Source of the DNA: JAFKKF01 sp035651055
Lineage (GTDB): Bacteria > Pseudomonadota > Alphaproteobacteria > Rhizobiales > Kaistiaceae
Length of the DNA stretch: 64,000 nucleotides
Reading direction: 5' to 3'
Assembly (NCBI GenBank): GCA_035651055.1
Contig: DASRGK010000066.1
Span: 1-64,000 of the forward strand
Shown: positions 31,899-41,111 of the stretch, piece by piece
Layout of the letters: each line of letters begins with the position of its first letter
How positions within the stretch are numbered: the first letter of the stretch is position 1
Notes under the pieces: model-generated
Databases searched by the model: none
Told to the model about the DNA's origin: nothing
Seen by the model: only the letters and a program-made list of their open reading frames with translations
Translations under genes and position numbers: made by a program

Positions 31899-32381
31899 AT
31901 GAACGGGTTCGTCTCGACCTATACCAACCGGCTCGACGCGAAAGGGCGCGTGTCGATACCCGCACCGTTTCGGGCGGTGCTGGCGGTCGACGGGTTCGAC
32001 GGCCTGTTCTGTACCCCGACCCTCGACATGAAGGCCTTCGATGCGGGCGGCAATGCGCTCCGCGAGCATATCGAAGGGATGCTCGCCGGCTTTCCGCCCT
32101 TCTCGGAGGAGCACGAATATCTCTCGACGACGCTCATCGGCGGCAGCGAGATCCTGCACGTCGATCCGGACGGACGGGTGATCCTTACCGACACCATCCT
32201 TCGGCGGACAGGGATCACCGAGCGCGTCACCTTCGTCGGTCATCGTTTCAAGTTTCAGATCTGGGAGCCGGACCGCTTCGCGGCGTACTGGGAGGAGGCC
32301 AATTCCCGGTCGCGCGACTTGCGGAAGGGGCTCGGCTCCGGCCACCGCGCAGCGGGCACAGCCGCGGCGAGGCCGGAATGA
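31899..32381 (+). CDS. mraZ: Transcriptional regulator MraZ
   Basis: The 160-residue protein is the first gene of the division and cell-wall cluster. It has two AbrB-like SpoVT repeats: FVSTYTNRLDAKGRVSIPAPFRAVL (residues 4-28) and LHVDPDGRVILTDTILRRTGI with the DxxGR motif repeated. MraZ forms a ring and represses its own operon through spaced GTGGG-type boxes, present upstream. The ATG at 31899 is preceded by GCGAGGG. Its stop overlaps the rsmH start (ATGA). Confidence 0.93.
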   Translation: MNGFVSTYTNRLDAKGRVSIPAPFRAVLAVDGFDGLFCTPTLDMKAFDAGGNALREHIEGMLAGFPPFSEEHEYLSTTLIGGSEILHVDPDGRVILTDTILRRTGITERVTFVGHRFKFQIWEPDRFAAYWEEANSRSRDLRKGLGSGHRAAGTAAARPE

Positions 32382-33403
32382 GCGCGGGTCACGGCGGCGA
32401 CGCCGTTGGCGGACCGGCCCGCCACGTTCCGGTTCTCCTTGCCGAGGTGATGCACTATCTCGCGCCCGCGGCCGGTGGCGTCTTCATCGACGGCACGTTC
32501 GGGGCAGGGGGCTACAGCCGCGCCATCCTTTCGACGGGCGCGTCGGTCATCGCGATCGACCGCGACCCGACGGCGATTGCCCGCGGCGGCTCGCTCGCCG
32601 CCGAGGCGGGTGACCGGCTGACGCTGGTCGAGGGGCGCTTCTCCGACCTCGATTCAATCGCCGCCGGCCACGGCCATGCCCGCGTTGATGGCGTGGTTCT
32701 CGATATCGGCGTCTCCTCGATGCAGGTCGACGAGGCAGGGCGCGGCTTCTCCTTCGCCAAGGACGGCCCGCTCGACATGCGGATGGGCGCCGACGGGCCG
32801 ACTGCCGCCGATATCGTCAACACGATGGAGGGTCGCGACCTCGCCCGCATCATCGCGGTGCTCGGCGAGGAGAAGAAGGCGCGGCTAGTCGCCTCGGCGA
32901 TCGCGCGTGCGCGCGCCGCGCAGCCGATCGCGACCACCGCCGAGCTGGCGTCGATCGTCGCGGGCGCCGTCGGCCGCCGCCACAGCGATCCGATTCATCC
33001 GGCGACGCGGACGTTCCAGGCGCTCCGCATCTTCGTCAACCGCGAGCTCGACGAGCTCGCCGGCGCGCTTGCGGCGTCCGAGCGTGTCCTCGCCGAGGGC
33101 GGACGCCTCGTCGTCGTCGCGTTCCATTCGCTGGAAGACCGGATCGTGAAGCGTTTCCTCGCCGACCGTTCGGCAACCCGCGATGCCGGCTCGCGCCATG
33201 CGCCCGAGCGCAAGCTCGCCCGGCCGAGTTTCGAGCTTCTCACCCGGGGCGTGGTCACGCCCCGCGAGGACGAGATCAGGGACAATCCGCGCGCCCGTTC
33301 GGGGCGGCTCCGCGCGGCGCGGCGGACTGGGGCTCCGCCGCACTTTTTCGACCGGGACGCCCTCGGCGTTCCGCAACTGCCCGCGTTCGAGTGGAGGGCG
33401 TAA
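32378..33403 (+). CDS. rsmH: 16S rRNA (cytosine-1402-N4)-methyltransferase
   Basis: The 341-residue protein has HVPVLLAEVMHYLAP near the N-terminus, the SAM-binding FIDGTFGAGGYS (residues 36-47), VVLDIGVSSMQVDEAGRGFSF and the late segment VVVAFHSLEDRIVKRF. It methylates C1402 of 16S rRNA in the decoding centre with SAM. Length is a little above E. coli RsmH (313). The ATG overlaps the mraZ stop and the TAA overlaps the ftsL start, so the first three genes are coupled. Confidence 0.95.
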   Translation: MSAGHGGDAVGGPARHVPVLLAEVMHYLAPAAGGVFIDGTFGAGGYSRAILSTGASVIAIDRDPTAIARGGSLAAEAGDRLTLVEGRFSDLDSIAAGHGHARVDGVVLDIGVSSMQVDEAGRGFSFAKDGPLDMRMGADGPTAADIVNTMEGRDLARIIAVLGEEKKARLVASAIARARAAQPIATTAELASIVAGAVGRRHSDPIHPATRTFQALRIFVNRELDELAGALAASERVLAEGGRLVVVAFHSLEDRIVKRFLADRSATRDAGSRHAPERKLARPSFELLTRGVVTPREDEIRDNPRARSGRLRAARRTGAPPHFFDRDALGVPQLPAFEWRA

Positions 33404-33735
33404 TGGGTCGTATCTTCAACGGCATCCTCTTGGCCGCGATGATCGTCGGTGCGGTGCTCACCTACAACATGAAGCACGGCGCCGAGGTCGAGGCCGACAA
33501 GGTCGCCCAGCTCAATGCCGAGATTGGCCGCGAGAAGGAGACGATCGCGCTCCTCCGGGCGGAGTGGAGCAAGCTCTCGCAGCCGTCGCGCCTGCAGGAA
33601 CTGATCGCCAGGTACCCAGACCACTTCAAGCTCGCGCCTTTCACCGCATCGCAGTTCGCGACCATCGACGAAGTGCCGATGAAGCCGGTTTCGCCGGGCG
33701 ACCTGCTCGCCAAGAAAATCGCGGCGAGCGAGTAG
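33403..33735 (+). CDS. ftsL: Cell division protein FtsL
   Basis: The 110-residue protein has one N-terminal transmembrane helix (about residues 6-22) followed by a coiled-coil region rich in E/K/L (AEVEADKVAQLNAEIGREKE) and a short periplasmic tail. Position between rsmH and ftsI is diagnostic because FtsL sequences diverge widely. With FtsB and FtsQ it forms the trimer that activates septal wall synthesis by FtsWI. The ATG shares its A with the rsmH stop codon; GTGGAGGGC just upstream is the ribosome binding site. Confidence 0.85.
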   Translation: MGRIFNGILLAAMIVGAVLTYNMKHGAEVEADKVAQLNAEIGREKETIALLRAEWSKLSQPSRLQELIARYPDHFKLAPFTASQFATIDEVPMKPVSPGDLLAKKIAASE

Positions 33736-33748
33736 GGAAGGGCCAGCG

Positions 33749-35464
33749 ATGTCCGGCATCGACATTTCCCAAATGCCCTCCGAAGCGGCCCGCCGCGGGG
33801 AAGCGGCGAGCCTGCCGAAGGCGAAGCCGGCGCGCGACCAGATGCGCGGCCGCATCCGGCTGGCGCTCGGCGTCTTCGTCCTTCTCTACCTCATCATCGC
33901 CGGGCGCCTGGTGATGCTCGGCCTGCAGGATCCGGCATCGGGCAACGGCTATGCCGGCGATTCCGGGATCGCGGCCAACCGCCCCGATCTCGTCGACCGC
34001 AACGGCGAGATCCTGGCGACCGACATCAAACGCGCCTCGGTCTATGCCGAGCCGCGCAACATCATCGACCCCGACGAGGCGACCGAGCTTCTGACCAGCG
34101 TCCTCCCCGACCTCGACGCCACCACCCTCCGCAAGAAGCTCTCGACCAATGCCGGCTTCGTCTGGGTGAAGCGCGAAGTCACGCCCAAGCAGGAAGCCCA
34201 GATCCACGAACTCGGCATTCCGGGCGTCGGCTTCATGCGCGAGAGCCGCCGCTTCTATCCCGGCGGCGACACCGCCTCGCACCTCCTCGGCCTGGTCAAC
34301 ATCGACAACCAGGGCATCGCCGGCTTCGAGAAATATGTCGACGACCACTGGCTCGCCGACCTGCATCAGGTCGGGTTCGCGCGCGGGGAAGACCTCGAAC
34401 CGGTGAAGCTGTCGATCGACCTGCGGGTTCAGCACATTCTCCGTGACGAGCTTGCCGCTGGCCTTGCGCGCTACCAGGCGGTGGCCGGCTGCGGCATCGT
34501 CCTCGACGTCCATACCGGCGAGGTGCTCGCCATGGTGTCGCTCCCCGACTACGACCCGAACGACCCGGTCGACGCCAACAAGCCCGACCGGCTCAACCGG
34601 GTGAGCGCCGGCGTCTTCGAACTGGGTTCGGTGTTCAAGAGCTTCACGCTCGCCATGGGCCTCGATTCGGGAGCGATCACCATGGACGACCGGATCGACG
34701 CCACCCGCGGCATCTCCGTCGGGCGCTTCACCATCGACGATTTCCACGCCAAGCACCGCGTGCTGACGGTGCCGGAAGTGTTCATCTTCTCGTCGAACGT
34801 CGGCGCGGCGCGGATCGCGCTCAAAGTCGGCGCCGCCCGCCAGCAGGAATATCTCCGCCGCTTCGGTCTCCTCTCCAAGGTCGACACCAACATCCCGGAG
34901 GTCGGTTCGCCGATCGTGCCGGCGCGGTGGGGCGAACTGACCACGATGACCGTCGCCTTCGGCCACGGCATCGCGGTATCGCCGCTTGCGGTCGCCGCCG
35001 GCGATGCGGCGCTCATGAACGGCGGCCTTCTCATCCCGCCGACCTTCACGCCGCGCACCCGCGAGGAGGCGGCCAAGCTCGCCGTCCGCGTCGTCAAGCC
35101 GGAGACCAGCGAGAAGCTGAAATACCTCTTCCGCCTCAACGTCGAGAAGGGCTCCGGCAGCAAGGCCGCCGTCCCCGGCTACATGGTCGGCGGCAAGACC
35201 GGCACCGCCGAGAAGGTCGAGGGAGGCCGTTATTCCGCCACGAAGCGCCTCAATTCCTTCCTCGCCGCATTTCCGATGGACGATCCGCAATACGCCGTTC
35301 TGGTGGTGATCGACGAGCCGAAGCCGGAGAAGCCGGGGGCGGGGGCCACCGCCGCCGCCAACGCCGCGCCGATCGTCGGCAACGTCATCCGGCGCTCGGC
35401 CGCGCTCCTCGGGGTCAAGCCGCGGCTCGAGGAAAAGGACGGCGCCATTCTGGTGTCCAATTGA
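33749..35464 (+). CDS. ftsI: Septal peptidoglycan transpeptidase FtsI (PBP3)
   Basis: The 571-residue protein is a class B penicillin-binding protein. One membrane helix lies near residues 38-55, followed by a dimerisation region and the transpeptidase domain. The three active-site motifs are Ser294-x-x-Lys297 (SVFK), Ser348-Ser-Asn350 and Lys483-Thr-Gly485-Thr. It cross-links septal murein with FtsW as its glycosyltransferase partner and is a beta-lactam target. The start at 33749 follows AGGGAAGGG, and the protein is within the usual family length. Confidence 0.95.
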   Translation: MSGIDISQMPSEAARRGEAASLPKAKPARDQMRGRIRLALGVFVLLYLIIAGRLVMLGLQDPASGNGYAGDSGIAANRPDLVDRNGEILATDIKRASVYAEPRNIIDPDEATELLTSVLPDLDATTLRKKLSTNAGFVWVKREVTPKQEAQIHELGIPGVGFMRESRRFYPGGDTASHLLGLVNIDNQGIAGFEKYVDDHWLADLHQVGFARGEDLEPVKLSIDLRVQHILRDELAAGLARYQAVAGCGIVLDVHTGEVLAMVSLPDYDPNDPVDANKPDRLNRVSAGVFELGSVFKSFTLAMGLDSGAITMDDRIDATRGISVGRFTIDDFHAKHRVLTVPEVFIFSSNVGAARIALKVGAARQQEYLRRFGLLSKVDTNIPEVGSPIVPARWGELTTMTVAFGHGIAVSPLAVAAGDAALMNGGLLIPPTFTPRTREEAAKLAVRVVKPETSEKLKYLFRLNVEKGSGSKAAVPGYMVGGKTGTAEKVEGGRYSATKRLNSFLAAFPMDDPQYAVLVVIDEPKPEKPGAGATAAANAAPIVGNVIRRSAALLGVKPRLEEKDGAILVSN

Positions 35465-35519
35465 CCAGTGACCAACCTCAGGCCGGACGGCCTGGCACAA
35501 CCGGGCATGAACGGGGGCA

Positions 35520-36977
35520 ATGCAACTCGCCGACCTCGCCGGCGCCGACCTGAAACTCGATCAGGGCGCCGCTTCACTCGAGATCAGGGGACTGACGGCG
35601 GATAGCCGCGCGGTCGAGCGTGGCTTCCTGTTCGCTGCGCTCCCCGGCTCGACCACCGACGGGGCGCGCTTTGCCGGCGACGCGGCCGCCCGCGGCGCGG
35701 CCGCCATCCTCGCCGGCCGCAAGGCCGATATCGGCGCCGTCTCCGTCCCGGTCATCCGCGCCGACGATCCGCGCCGCACGCTGGCCCTGATGGCGGCGCG
35801 CTTCCATCCGCTGCAGCCCGAACATGTCGTCGCCGTCACCGGGACGAGCGGCAAGACCTCGGTCGCCGCCTTCGCCCGCCAAATCTTCGCCGCCGCCGGC
35901 AACGAGGCCGCGAGCCTCGGCACGATCGGGGTGGTGAGCCGCCGGTGGAGCACCTACGGCGCGATGACTACGCCCGACCCGGTCGCGCTCCACGCCGCGC
36001 TCGACCGGCTCGCGCGGGAAGGCGTCACCCATCTCGCGCTCGAAGCTTCGAGCCACGGGCTCGACCAGCGCCGGCTCGACGGGCTGCGCCTCGCCGCCGC
36101 GGCCTTCACCAATCTCGGCCGCGACCATATGGACTACCACGCCACGGTCGCCGACTACCTCGCTGCCAAGCTCCGCCTGTTCGGCGCCATCCTGCCCGAG
36201 GGGGGCGTCGCCGTCGTCGACATGGACGACGGGCATTCGCTCGATGTCGTGGCGGTCGCCCGCCGCCGGCGGCAGGAGATCCTGCGCGTCGGCCGCAAGG
36301 GCGTCGAAATCCGCCTCGTCGACATCAAGCCGGCCGGCTTCCGCCAGCGCCTGCAGGTCGAGGCCTTCGGACGGGTGCGCGAAATCCTGCTGCCGCTCGC
36401 CGGTGCCTTCCAGGCCGCCAATGCCCTCGTCGCCGCGGGTCTCGCCATCGGCGCCGGCATCGACCGCGAGGACGCGCTCGCCGCGCTTGCCGGCCTCGAA
36501 GGCGCGCCCGGGCGCCTCGAACTGGTCGGCCGCACGGCGAACGGCGCGATGATCTTCGTCGACTACGCCCACAAGCCCGACGCCATCGTCAGCGTCCTGA
36601 AGGCCCTCCGCCCGATGACCCAGGGCCGCCTCGTCATCGTCTTCGGCGCCGGCGGCGACCGCGATGCCGGCAAGCGGCCGTTGATGGGCAAGGCCGCCGC
36701 CGACCTCGCCGATGTGGTCATCGTCACGGACGACAACCCGCGTTCCGAGGACCCCGCCGAGATACGCGCCGCCGTCATCGCCGGCGCGCCGAACGCGGTC
36801 GAGATCGGCGACCGCGGTGAGGCGATTGCCGCGGCGATCCGTATGCTCGCGCCCGGCGACGTGCTCTGCGTTGCCGGCAAGGGCCACGAGACCGGCCAGA
36901 TCGTCGGCGGCGAGACGCTGCCCTTCTCCGACCACCACGCCATCCGCCGCGTGCTCGCTGCGGAGGAGGCCGCGTGA
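35520..36977 (+). CDS. murE: UDP-MurNAc-L-Ala-D-Glu:meso-diaminopimelate ligase
   Basis: The 485-residue Mur ligase has the ATP-binding VAVTGTSGKTSVAAF, a carbamoylated-lysine region, and the third-domain VTDDNPRSEDPAEI. The DNPR tetrad is the known specificity mark for meso-diaminopimelate rather than lysine, which fits a Gram-negative wall. It adds the third amino acid to the murein stem peptide in the cytoplasm. The stop overlaps the GTG start of murF by 4 bp. Confidence 0.95.
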   Translation: MQLADLAGADLKLDQGAASLEIRGLTADSRAVERGFLFAALPGSTTDGARFAGDAAARGAAAILAGRKADIGAVSVPVIRADDPRRTLALMAARFHPLQPEHVVAVTGTSGKTSVAAFARQIFAAAGNEAASLGTIGVVSRRWSTYGAMTTPDPVALHAALDRLAREGVTHLALEASSHGLDQRRLDGLRLAAAAFTNLGRDHMDYHATVADYLAAKLRLFGAILPEGGVAVVDMDDGHSLDVVAVARRRRQEILRVGRKGVEIRLVDIKPAGFRQRLQVEAFGRVREILLPLAGAFQAANALVAAGLAIGAGIDREDALAALAGLEGAPGRLELVGRTANGAMIFVDYAHKPDAIVSVLKALRPMTQGRLVIVFGAGGDRDAGKRPLMGKAAADLADVVIVTDDNPRSEDPAEIRAAVIAGAPNAVEIGDRGEAIAAAIRMLAPGDVLCVAGKGHETGQIVGGETLPFSDHHAIRRVLAAEEAA

Positions 36978-38428
36978 CCGCCCCGCTCTGGACCTTCGCC
37001 GAGTTCCTCGCCGCCACCAGGGGCCGCCCGCTCGGCATCAAGCCCGAAGCCGTGACCGGCATTTCGATCGATACCCGTACGATCGCGCCCGGCGATGCCT
37101 TCTTCGCGATCAAGGGCGAGCGGCTCGACGGCCACGATTACGTCACCAAGGCGCTCGCCGCCGGCGCCGGCTGCGCGGTCATCGCCGAGGAGCGCCTGAC
37201 GCGCTTCGCCGGCGTCAAGGGCCCGCTCGTCGTCGTCCCCGAAGTGCTTGCGGCGCTGGCCGATCTCGGCCGCGCCGCCCGCGCCCGCAGCGATGCCAGG
37301 ATCGTGGCCGTTACCGGCAGCGTCGGCAAGACCACCACCAAGGAAATGCTCGTCCGCGCGCTGGCGCCCGAGGGCGAGGTCCACTCCTCGCCGGCCTCGT
37401 TCAACAATCACTGGGGCGTGCCGCTGACGCTCGCCCGGATGCCGCGCTCCGCCCGCTTTGGCATCTTCGAAATCGGCATGAACCATGCCGGCGAGATCAC
37501 GCCGCTCACCAGGATGGTCCGCCCGCATGTCGCAATCGTCACCACCGTCGAGCCGGTCCATCTCGAATATTTCAGGAGCGTGAAAGGCATTGCCCGCGCC
37601 AAGGCCGAGATCTTCCTCGGCGTGGTCGAGGGCGGGGCCGCGCTCATCAACCGCGACAATCCGCATTATGCGCTCCTCGCCAAACTCGCCAGGGAAGCGG
37701 GCGTCGCCCGCATCATCGGCTTCGGCGAGCACCGGAAGGCGGAAATCCGTCTCGACGTCGCCAAGCTCAAGCCGGAATGCTCCTGCATCTCGGCCAACAT
37801 TCTCGGCGAGCCGGTCTCGTACAAGCTCGGCGCGCCCGGCCGCCATCTCGTCCAGAACAGCCTGGCGGTGCTCGGTGCCGTTTCCCTGATGGGCGGCGAT
37901 CTCGCCAAGGCGTGCCTTGAACTTGCCGGGATGCCGGCGCCCAAGGGCAGGGGCGCCCGCTACCATCTTGATGTCGGCGGTCAGGGCGCGACCCTGATCG
38001 ACGAGAGCTACAACGCCAATCCCGCTTCGATGCGCGCCGCCATCGCGCTCCTCGGCCAGGCCACGCCCGGCAAGCTCGGCCGCCGCATCGCCGTGCTGGG
38101 CGACATGCGCGAGCTCGGCAAGGACGCGCCCGAACTGCACGCCGGCCTGGTCGAGCCACTGCGCGAGGCCGAGGTCGACCGCGTCTATCTCGCCGGGCCG
38201 CTGATGCGGGCGCTCTGGGAAGTCATCCCCAACGACATCCGCGGCGCTTATGCCGAGTCGGCCGCCGAGCTCCAGCCGATGATCGAGAAGGCGATCGGCC
38301 GCGGCGATGTCGTCATGGTGAAAGGCTCCAACGCCAGCCGGATGGGGCCCTTGGTCGAGGCGCTGAAGCAGCGCTACGTTCGCAACAGCGGCGAAGTCGA
38401 AGAGCGGCAGGGAGAGGAAGCCGTCTAG
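36974..38428 (+). CDS. murF: UDP-MurNAc-tripeptide:D-alanyl-D-alanine ligase
   Basis: The 484-residue Mur ligase has the P-loop AVTGSVGKTTTKEML and GIFEIGMNHAGEI, both typical of MurF, and the late ILDESYNANPAS-like segment (LIDESYNANPASM). It adds D-Ala-D-Ala to complete the murein pentapeptide. It starts with GTG overlapping the murE stop and ends directly at the ATG of mraY (TAG then ATG), so the three are read as one coupled unit. Confidence 0.95.
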   Translation: MTAPLWTFAEFLAATRGRPLGIKPEAVTGISIDTRTIAPGDAFFAIKGERLDGHDYVTKALAAGAGCAVIAEERLTRFAGVKGPLVVVPEVLAALADLGRAARARSDARIVAVTGSVGKTTTKEMLVRALAPEGEVHSSPASFNNHWGVPLTLARMPRSARFGIFEIGMNHAGEITPLTRMVRPHVAIVTTVEPVHLEYFRSVKGIARAKAEIFLGVVEGGAALINRDNPHYALLAKLAREAGVARIIGFGEHRKAEIRLDVAKLKPECSCISANILGEPVSYKLGAPGRHLVQNSLAVLGAVSLMGGDLAKACLELAGMPAPKGRGARYHLDVGGQGATLIDESYNANPASMRAAIALLGQATPGKLGRRIAVLGDMRELGKDAPELHAGLVEPLREAEVDRVYLAGPLMRALWEVIPNDIRGAYAESAAELQPMIEKAIGRGDVVMVKGSNASRMGPLVEALKQRYVRNSGEVEERQGEEAV

Positions 38429-39520
38429 ATGCTCTATTTCCTTGGCCAGCTCGACAACGCGATCTCGGCCCTCAACGTCTTCCGCTACATCACCTTCCGC
38501 ACCGTCGGCGCGGCGATGACGGCGATCGTCTTCGTCTTCCTGTTCGGCCCGGCGATCATCAGCACGCTCCGGGTCCGGCAGGGCAAGGGCCAGCCGATCC
38601 GCGACGACGGGCCGAAAGCGCATCTCTCCAAGAAGGGCACGCCGACCATGGGCGGCCTGATGATCCTGTCCGGCCTCCTCGTTTCGACGCTGCTATGGGC
38701 GAATCTCGAAAGCGCCTATGTCTGGATCGTCCTCTTCGTCACCATCGGGTTCGGCCTGATCGGGCTCTATGACGACTACCTGAAGGTCACCAAGCAGACC
38801 CACAAGGGCTTCTCGGGCCGGGCGCGCCTCGCCCTCGAATTCCTGATCGCGGCGGCCGCCTGCTTCTTCATCACGCAGGTCGGCGCCGCCAATACCGAGC
38901 CGCTCGCCACCTCGCTCGCCTTTCCCTTCTTCAAGGACCTGCTCTGGAACCTCGGCTGGTTCTTCGTGCCGGTGGCGGCGTTCGTCATCGTCGGCGCCGG
39001 CAATGCGGTGAACCTCACCGACGGCCTCGACGGTCTGGCCATCGTGCCGGTGATGATCGCCGCGGCCAGCTTCGGCTTCATCGCCTATCTCGCCGGCAAC
39101 GCCAATTTCGCCGACTACCTCCAGATCCACTTTGTCCAGGGCACCGGTGAGCTTGCCGTCATCTGCGGCGCGATGCTCGGGGCCGGGCTCGGGTTTCTCT
39201 GGTTCAACGCGCCGCCCGCCGCGATCTTCATGGGGGATACCGGGTCGCTGGCGCTCGGCGGCATGCTCGGCGCGGTCGCCGTCGCCACCAAGCACGAGAT
39301 CGTGCTCGCCATCGTCGGCGGGCTGTTCGTGCTCGAGGCCGCCTCGGTCATCATCCAGGTCGTCTCCTTCAAGCTGACCGGCAGGCGCGTCTTCAAGATG
39401 GCGCCGATCCACCACCACTTCGAGGCGCTCGGCTGGACCGAGCCGCAGATCGTGATCCGCTTCTGGATCATCGCGGTGATGCTGGCGCTCCTCGGCCTGT
39501 CGAGCCTCAAGATCAGATGA
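38429..39520 (+). CDS. mraY: Phospho-MurNAc-pentapeptide transferase (lipid I synthase)
   Basis: The 363-residue membrane protein has about ten helices. Catalytic segments include LIGLYDDYLKVTK (aspartates), NAVNLTDGLDGLA and the histidine-rich MAPIHHHFEALGW loop. It moves phospho-MurNAc-pentapeptide to undecaprenyl phosphate in the inner membrane. No spacer separates it from murF. A repeat element of about 190 bp lies between it and murD. Confidence 0.95.
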   Translation: MLYFLGQLDNAISALNVFRYITFRTVGAAMTAIVFVFLFGPAIISTLRVRQGKGQPIRDDGPKAHLSKKGTPTMGGLMILSGLLVSTLLWANLESAYVWIVLFVTIGFGLIGLYDDYLKVTKQTHKGFSGRARLALEFLIAAAACFFITQVGAANTEPLATSLAFPFFKDLLWNLGWFFVPVAAFVIVGAGNAVNLTDGLDGLAIVPVMIAAASFGFIAYLAGNANFADYLQIHFVQGTGELAVICGAMLGAGLGFLWFNAPPAAIFMGDTGSLALGGMLGAVAVATKHEIVLAIVGGLFVLEAASVIIQVVSFKLTGRRVFKMAPIHHHFEALGWTEPQIVIRFWIIAVMLALLGLSSLKIR

Positions 39521-39555
39521 TGCGCCTCCGCAAATTTGAGCGCCGCCGGATCGGG

Positions 39556-39690
39556 CGGGCGACCTCTCCCCGATGGGGAGAGGTCGTGAGCCGGACGATC
39601 GTCCGGCGAGCGGGCAAGGGGGCCGATCCCTCTCCGGAAAGGGCCAATGTCCCTCGCCCGGCTCGCCTAACTCGCAGTCCATCGCTTCCC
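39556..39690. repeat. Palindromic repeat between mraY and murD (copy 3)
   Basis: It contains the perfect hairpin GACCTCTCCCC-GAT-GGGGAGAGGTC (39561-39585), then a perfect 16-bp palindrome CCGGACGATCGTCCGG (39591-39606), and a GGGCAAGGGGGCC...CCCTCTCC segment. The hairpin is the one found twice in the oxoprolinase gene. It fills the gap between mraY and murD, so it could form an RNA structure inside the dcw message. Borders are approximate. Confidence 0.8.
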
Positions 39691-39713
39691 GGCGCCGTCG
39701 GAAGCTCGGCCAG

Positions 39714-41111
39714 ATGATCCCGGTCGCCGCCTTTTCCGGCAAGAACGTCGCCGTCTTCGGCCTTGGCGGCAGCGGGCGCGTTACCGCCGCGGCGCTCATC
39801 GCCGGCGGCGCCAGGGTCGCTGCCTGGGACGACAATGGGCAGGCCGTGGAACAGGCGCGCACGGCGGGCCTCCCCGTCGTCGATCTCGCAAAAGCCGAGT
39901 GGAAGAGCTTCGTTGCGCTCGTCCTCTCGCCGGGCGTGCCGCTTACTCACCCGAAGCCGCACTGGACGGTCGAGCGCGCCAGGGAGGCCGGCATCGAGGT
40001 CATCGGCGATGTCGAACTGTTCGTGCGCGAACGGCGTCGCAACGTTCCCGGCGCGCCCTTCATCGCGATCACCGGCACCAACGGCAAATCGACCACCACC
40101 GCGCTTATCGCCCATCTCATCGCCGCGTCGGGACGCGACGCGCAGCTCGGCGGCAATATCGGCCGCGCCATCCTCTCCCTCGATCCGCCGCGCACCGGCC
40201 GCTACCATGTCATCGAGTGCTCCTCCTTCCAGATCGACCTCGCGCCCGGGCTCGCCCCGAGCGTCGGCGTGCTCCTCAACATCACGCCCGACCATATCGA
40301 CCGGCACGGCACCTTCGAGAACTACGCCGCGATCAAGGAGCGCCTCGTCGCCAATGCCTCGACCGCGGTGATCGCGGTCGACGACGACCACACCCAGGCG
40401 GTCGCGGACCGGCTGGAGCGGAAGAACCGCCGGGTCGTCCGCGTGTCGGCGCGCCTGCCGCTGGCGAGGGGCGTCTATGCCGACGGCGGCGACCTGTTCA
40501 TCGCGGATGCCGGAGCATCGCGGAGGATAGCGTCGCTGGCCGGCATCGGGTCGCTGCGCGGCGAGCACAACGCGCAGAACGCCGCCGCCGCCGTCGCCGC
40601 GGTGCTGCGCGCCGGGGTCGAGGAAGCCGCGATCCAGCCGGGTCTCCGGAGCTTCCCCGGCCTGCCGCACCGCATGGAGGAAGTCGGCCGGCGTGGCCGC
40701 GTCGTCTTCGTCAACGATTCCAAGGCGACCAATGCCGATGCCGCCGCCAAGGCGCTGGCAAGCTTCGACCGCATCTACTGGATCGCCGGCGGCCGCCAGA
40801 AGGAGGGCGGCATTGCCGGCCTGTCCCGCTTCTTCCCCAGGATCGCCAAGGCCTACCTGATCGGGGAAGCGGCGGAGCCGTTCGCCGAGACGCTCGGAAA
40901 TGTGCCGCACGAAATGTCGGGGACGCTTGCGGCCGCGATCGCAGCAGCGGCGCGCGACGCGTCCGTCGACGGCGCCAGCGAACCGGTCGTCCTGCTTTCG
41001 CCGGCCTGCGCGTCATACGACCAGTTCCAGAATTTCGAGAAGCGCGGCGACCAGTTCCGCGCGCTCGTCCGTTCGCTTGATGGGATTACGAGGAAAGGGG
41101 AGGCCGCCTGA
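39714..41111 (+). CDS. murD: UDP-MurNAc-L-alanine:D-glutamate ligase
   Basis: The 465-residue Mur ligase has an N-terminal Rossmann part (FSGKNVAVFGLGGSG), the P-loop AITGTNGKSTTTALI and the segment FVNDSKATNADAA seen in MurD. It adds D-glutamate to UDP-MurNAc-L-Ala. The start at 39714 gives the usual N-terminus; the frame is open farther upstream, but that part runs through the palindromic repeat. The stop overlaps the ftsW start (TGATG). Confidence 0.94.
   Translation: MIPVAAFSGKNVAVFGLGGSGRVTAAALIAGGARVAAWDDNGQAVEQARTAGLPVVDLAKAEWKSFVALVLSPGVPLTHPKPHWTVERAREAGIEVIGDVELFVRERRRNVPGAPFIAITGTNGKSTTTALIAHLIAASGRDAQLGGNIGRAILSLDPPRTGRYHVIECSSFQIDLAPGLAPSVGVLLNITPDHIDRHGTFENYAAIKERLVANASTAVIAVDDDHTQAVADRLERKNRRVVRVSARLPLARGVYADGGDLFIADAGASRRIASLAGIGSLRGEHNAQNAAAAVAAVLRAGVEEAAIQPGLRSFPGLPHRMEEVGRRGRVVFVNDSKATNADAAAKALASFDRIYWIAGGRQKEGGIAGLSRFFPRIAKAYLIGEAAEPFAETLGNVPHEMSGTLAAAIAAAARDASVDGASEPVVLLSPACASYDQFQNFEKRGDQFRALVRSLDGITRKGEAA

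Noticed and set aside
33641..35500. A 619-codon minus-strand frame over ftsI
   Set aside because: Shadow of ftsI; the sense protein has all three penicillin-binding motifs.
36563..38623. A 686-codon minus-strand frame over murE and murF
   Set aside because: Antisense to intact Mur ligases with the same R/G/E composition; no domain is seen.
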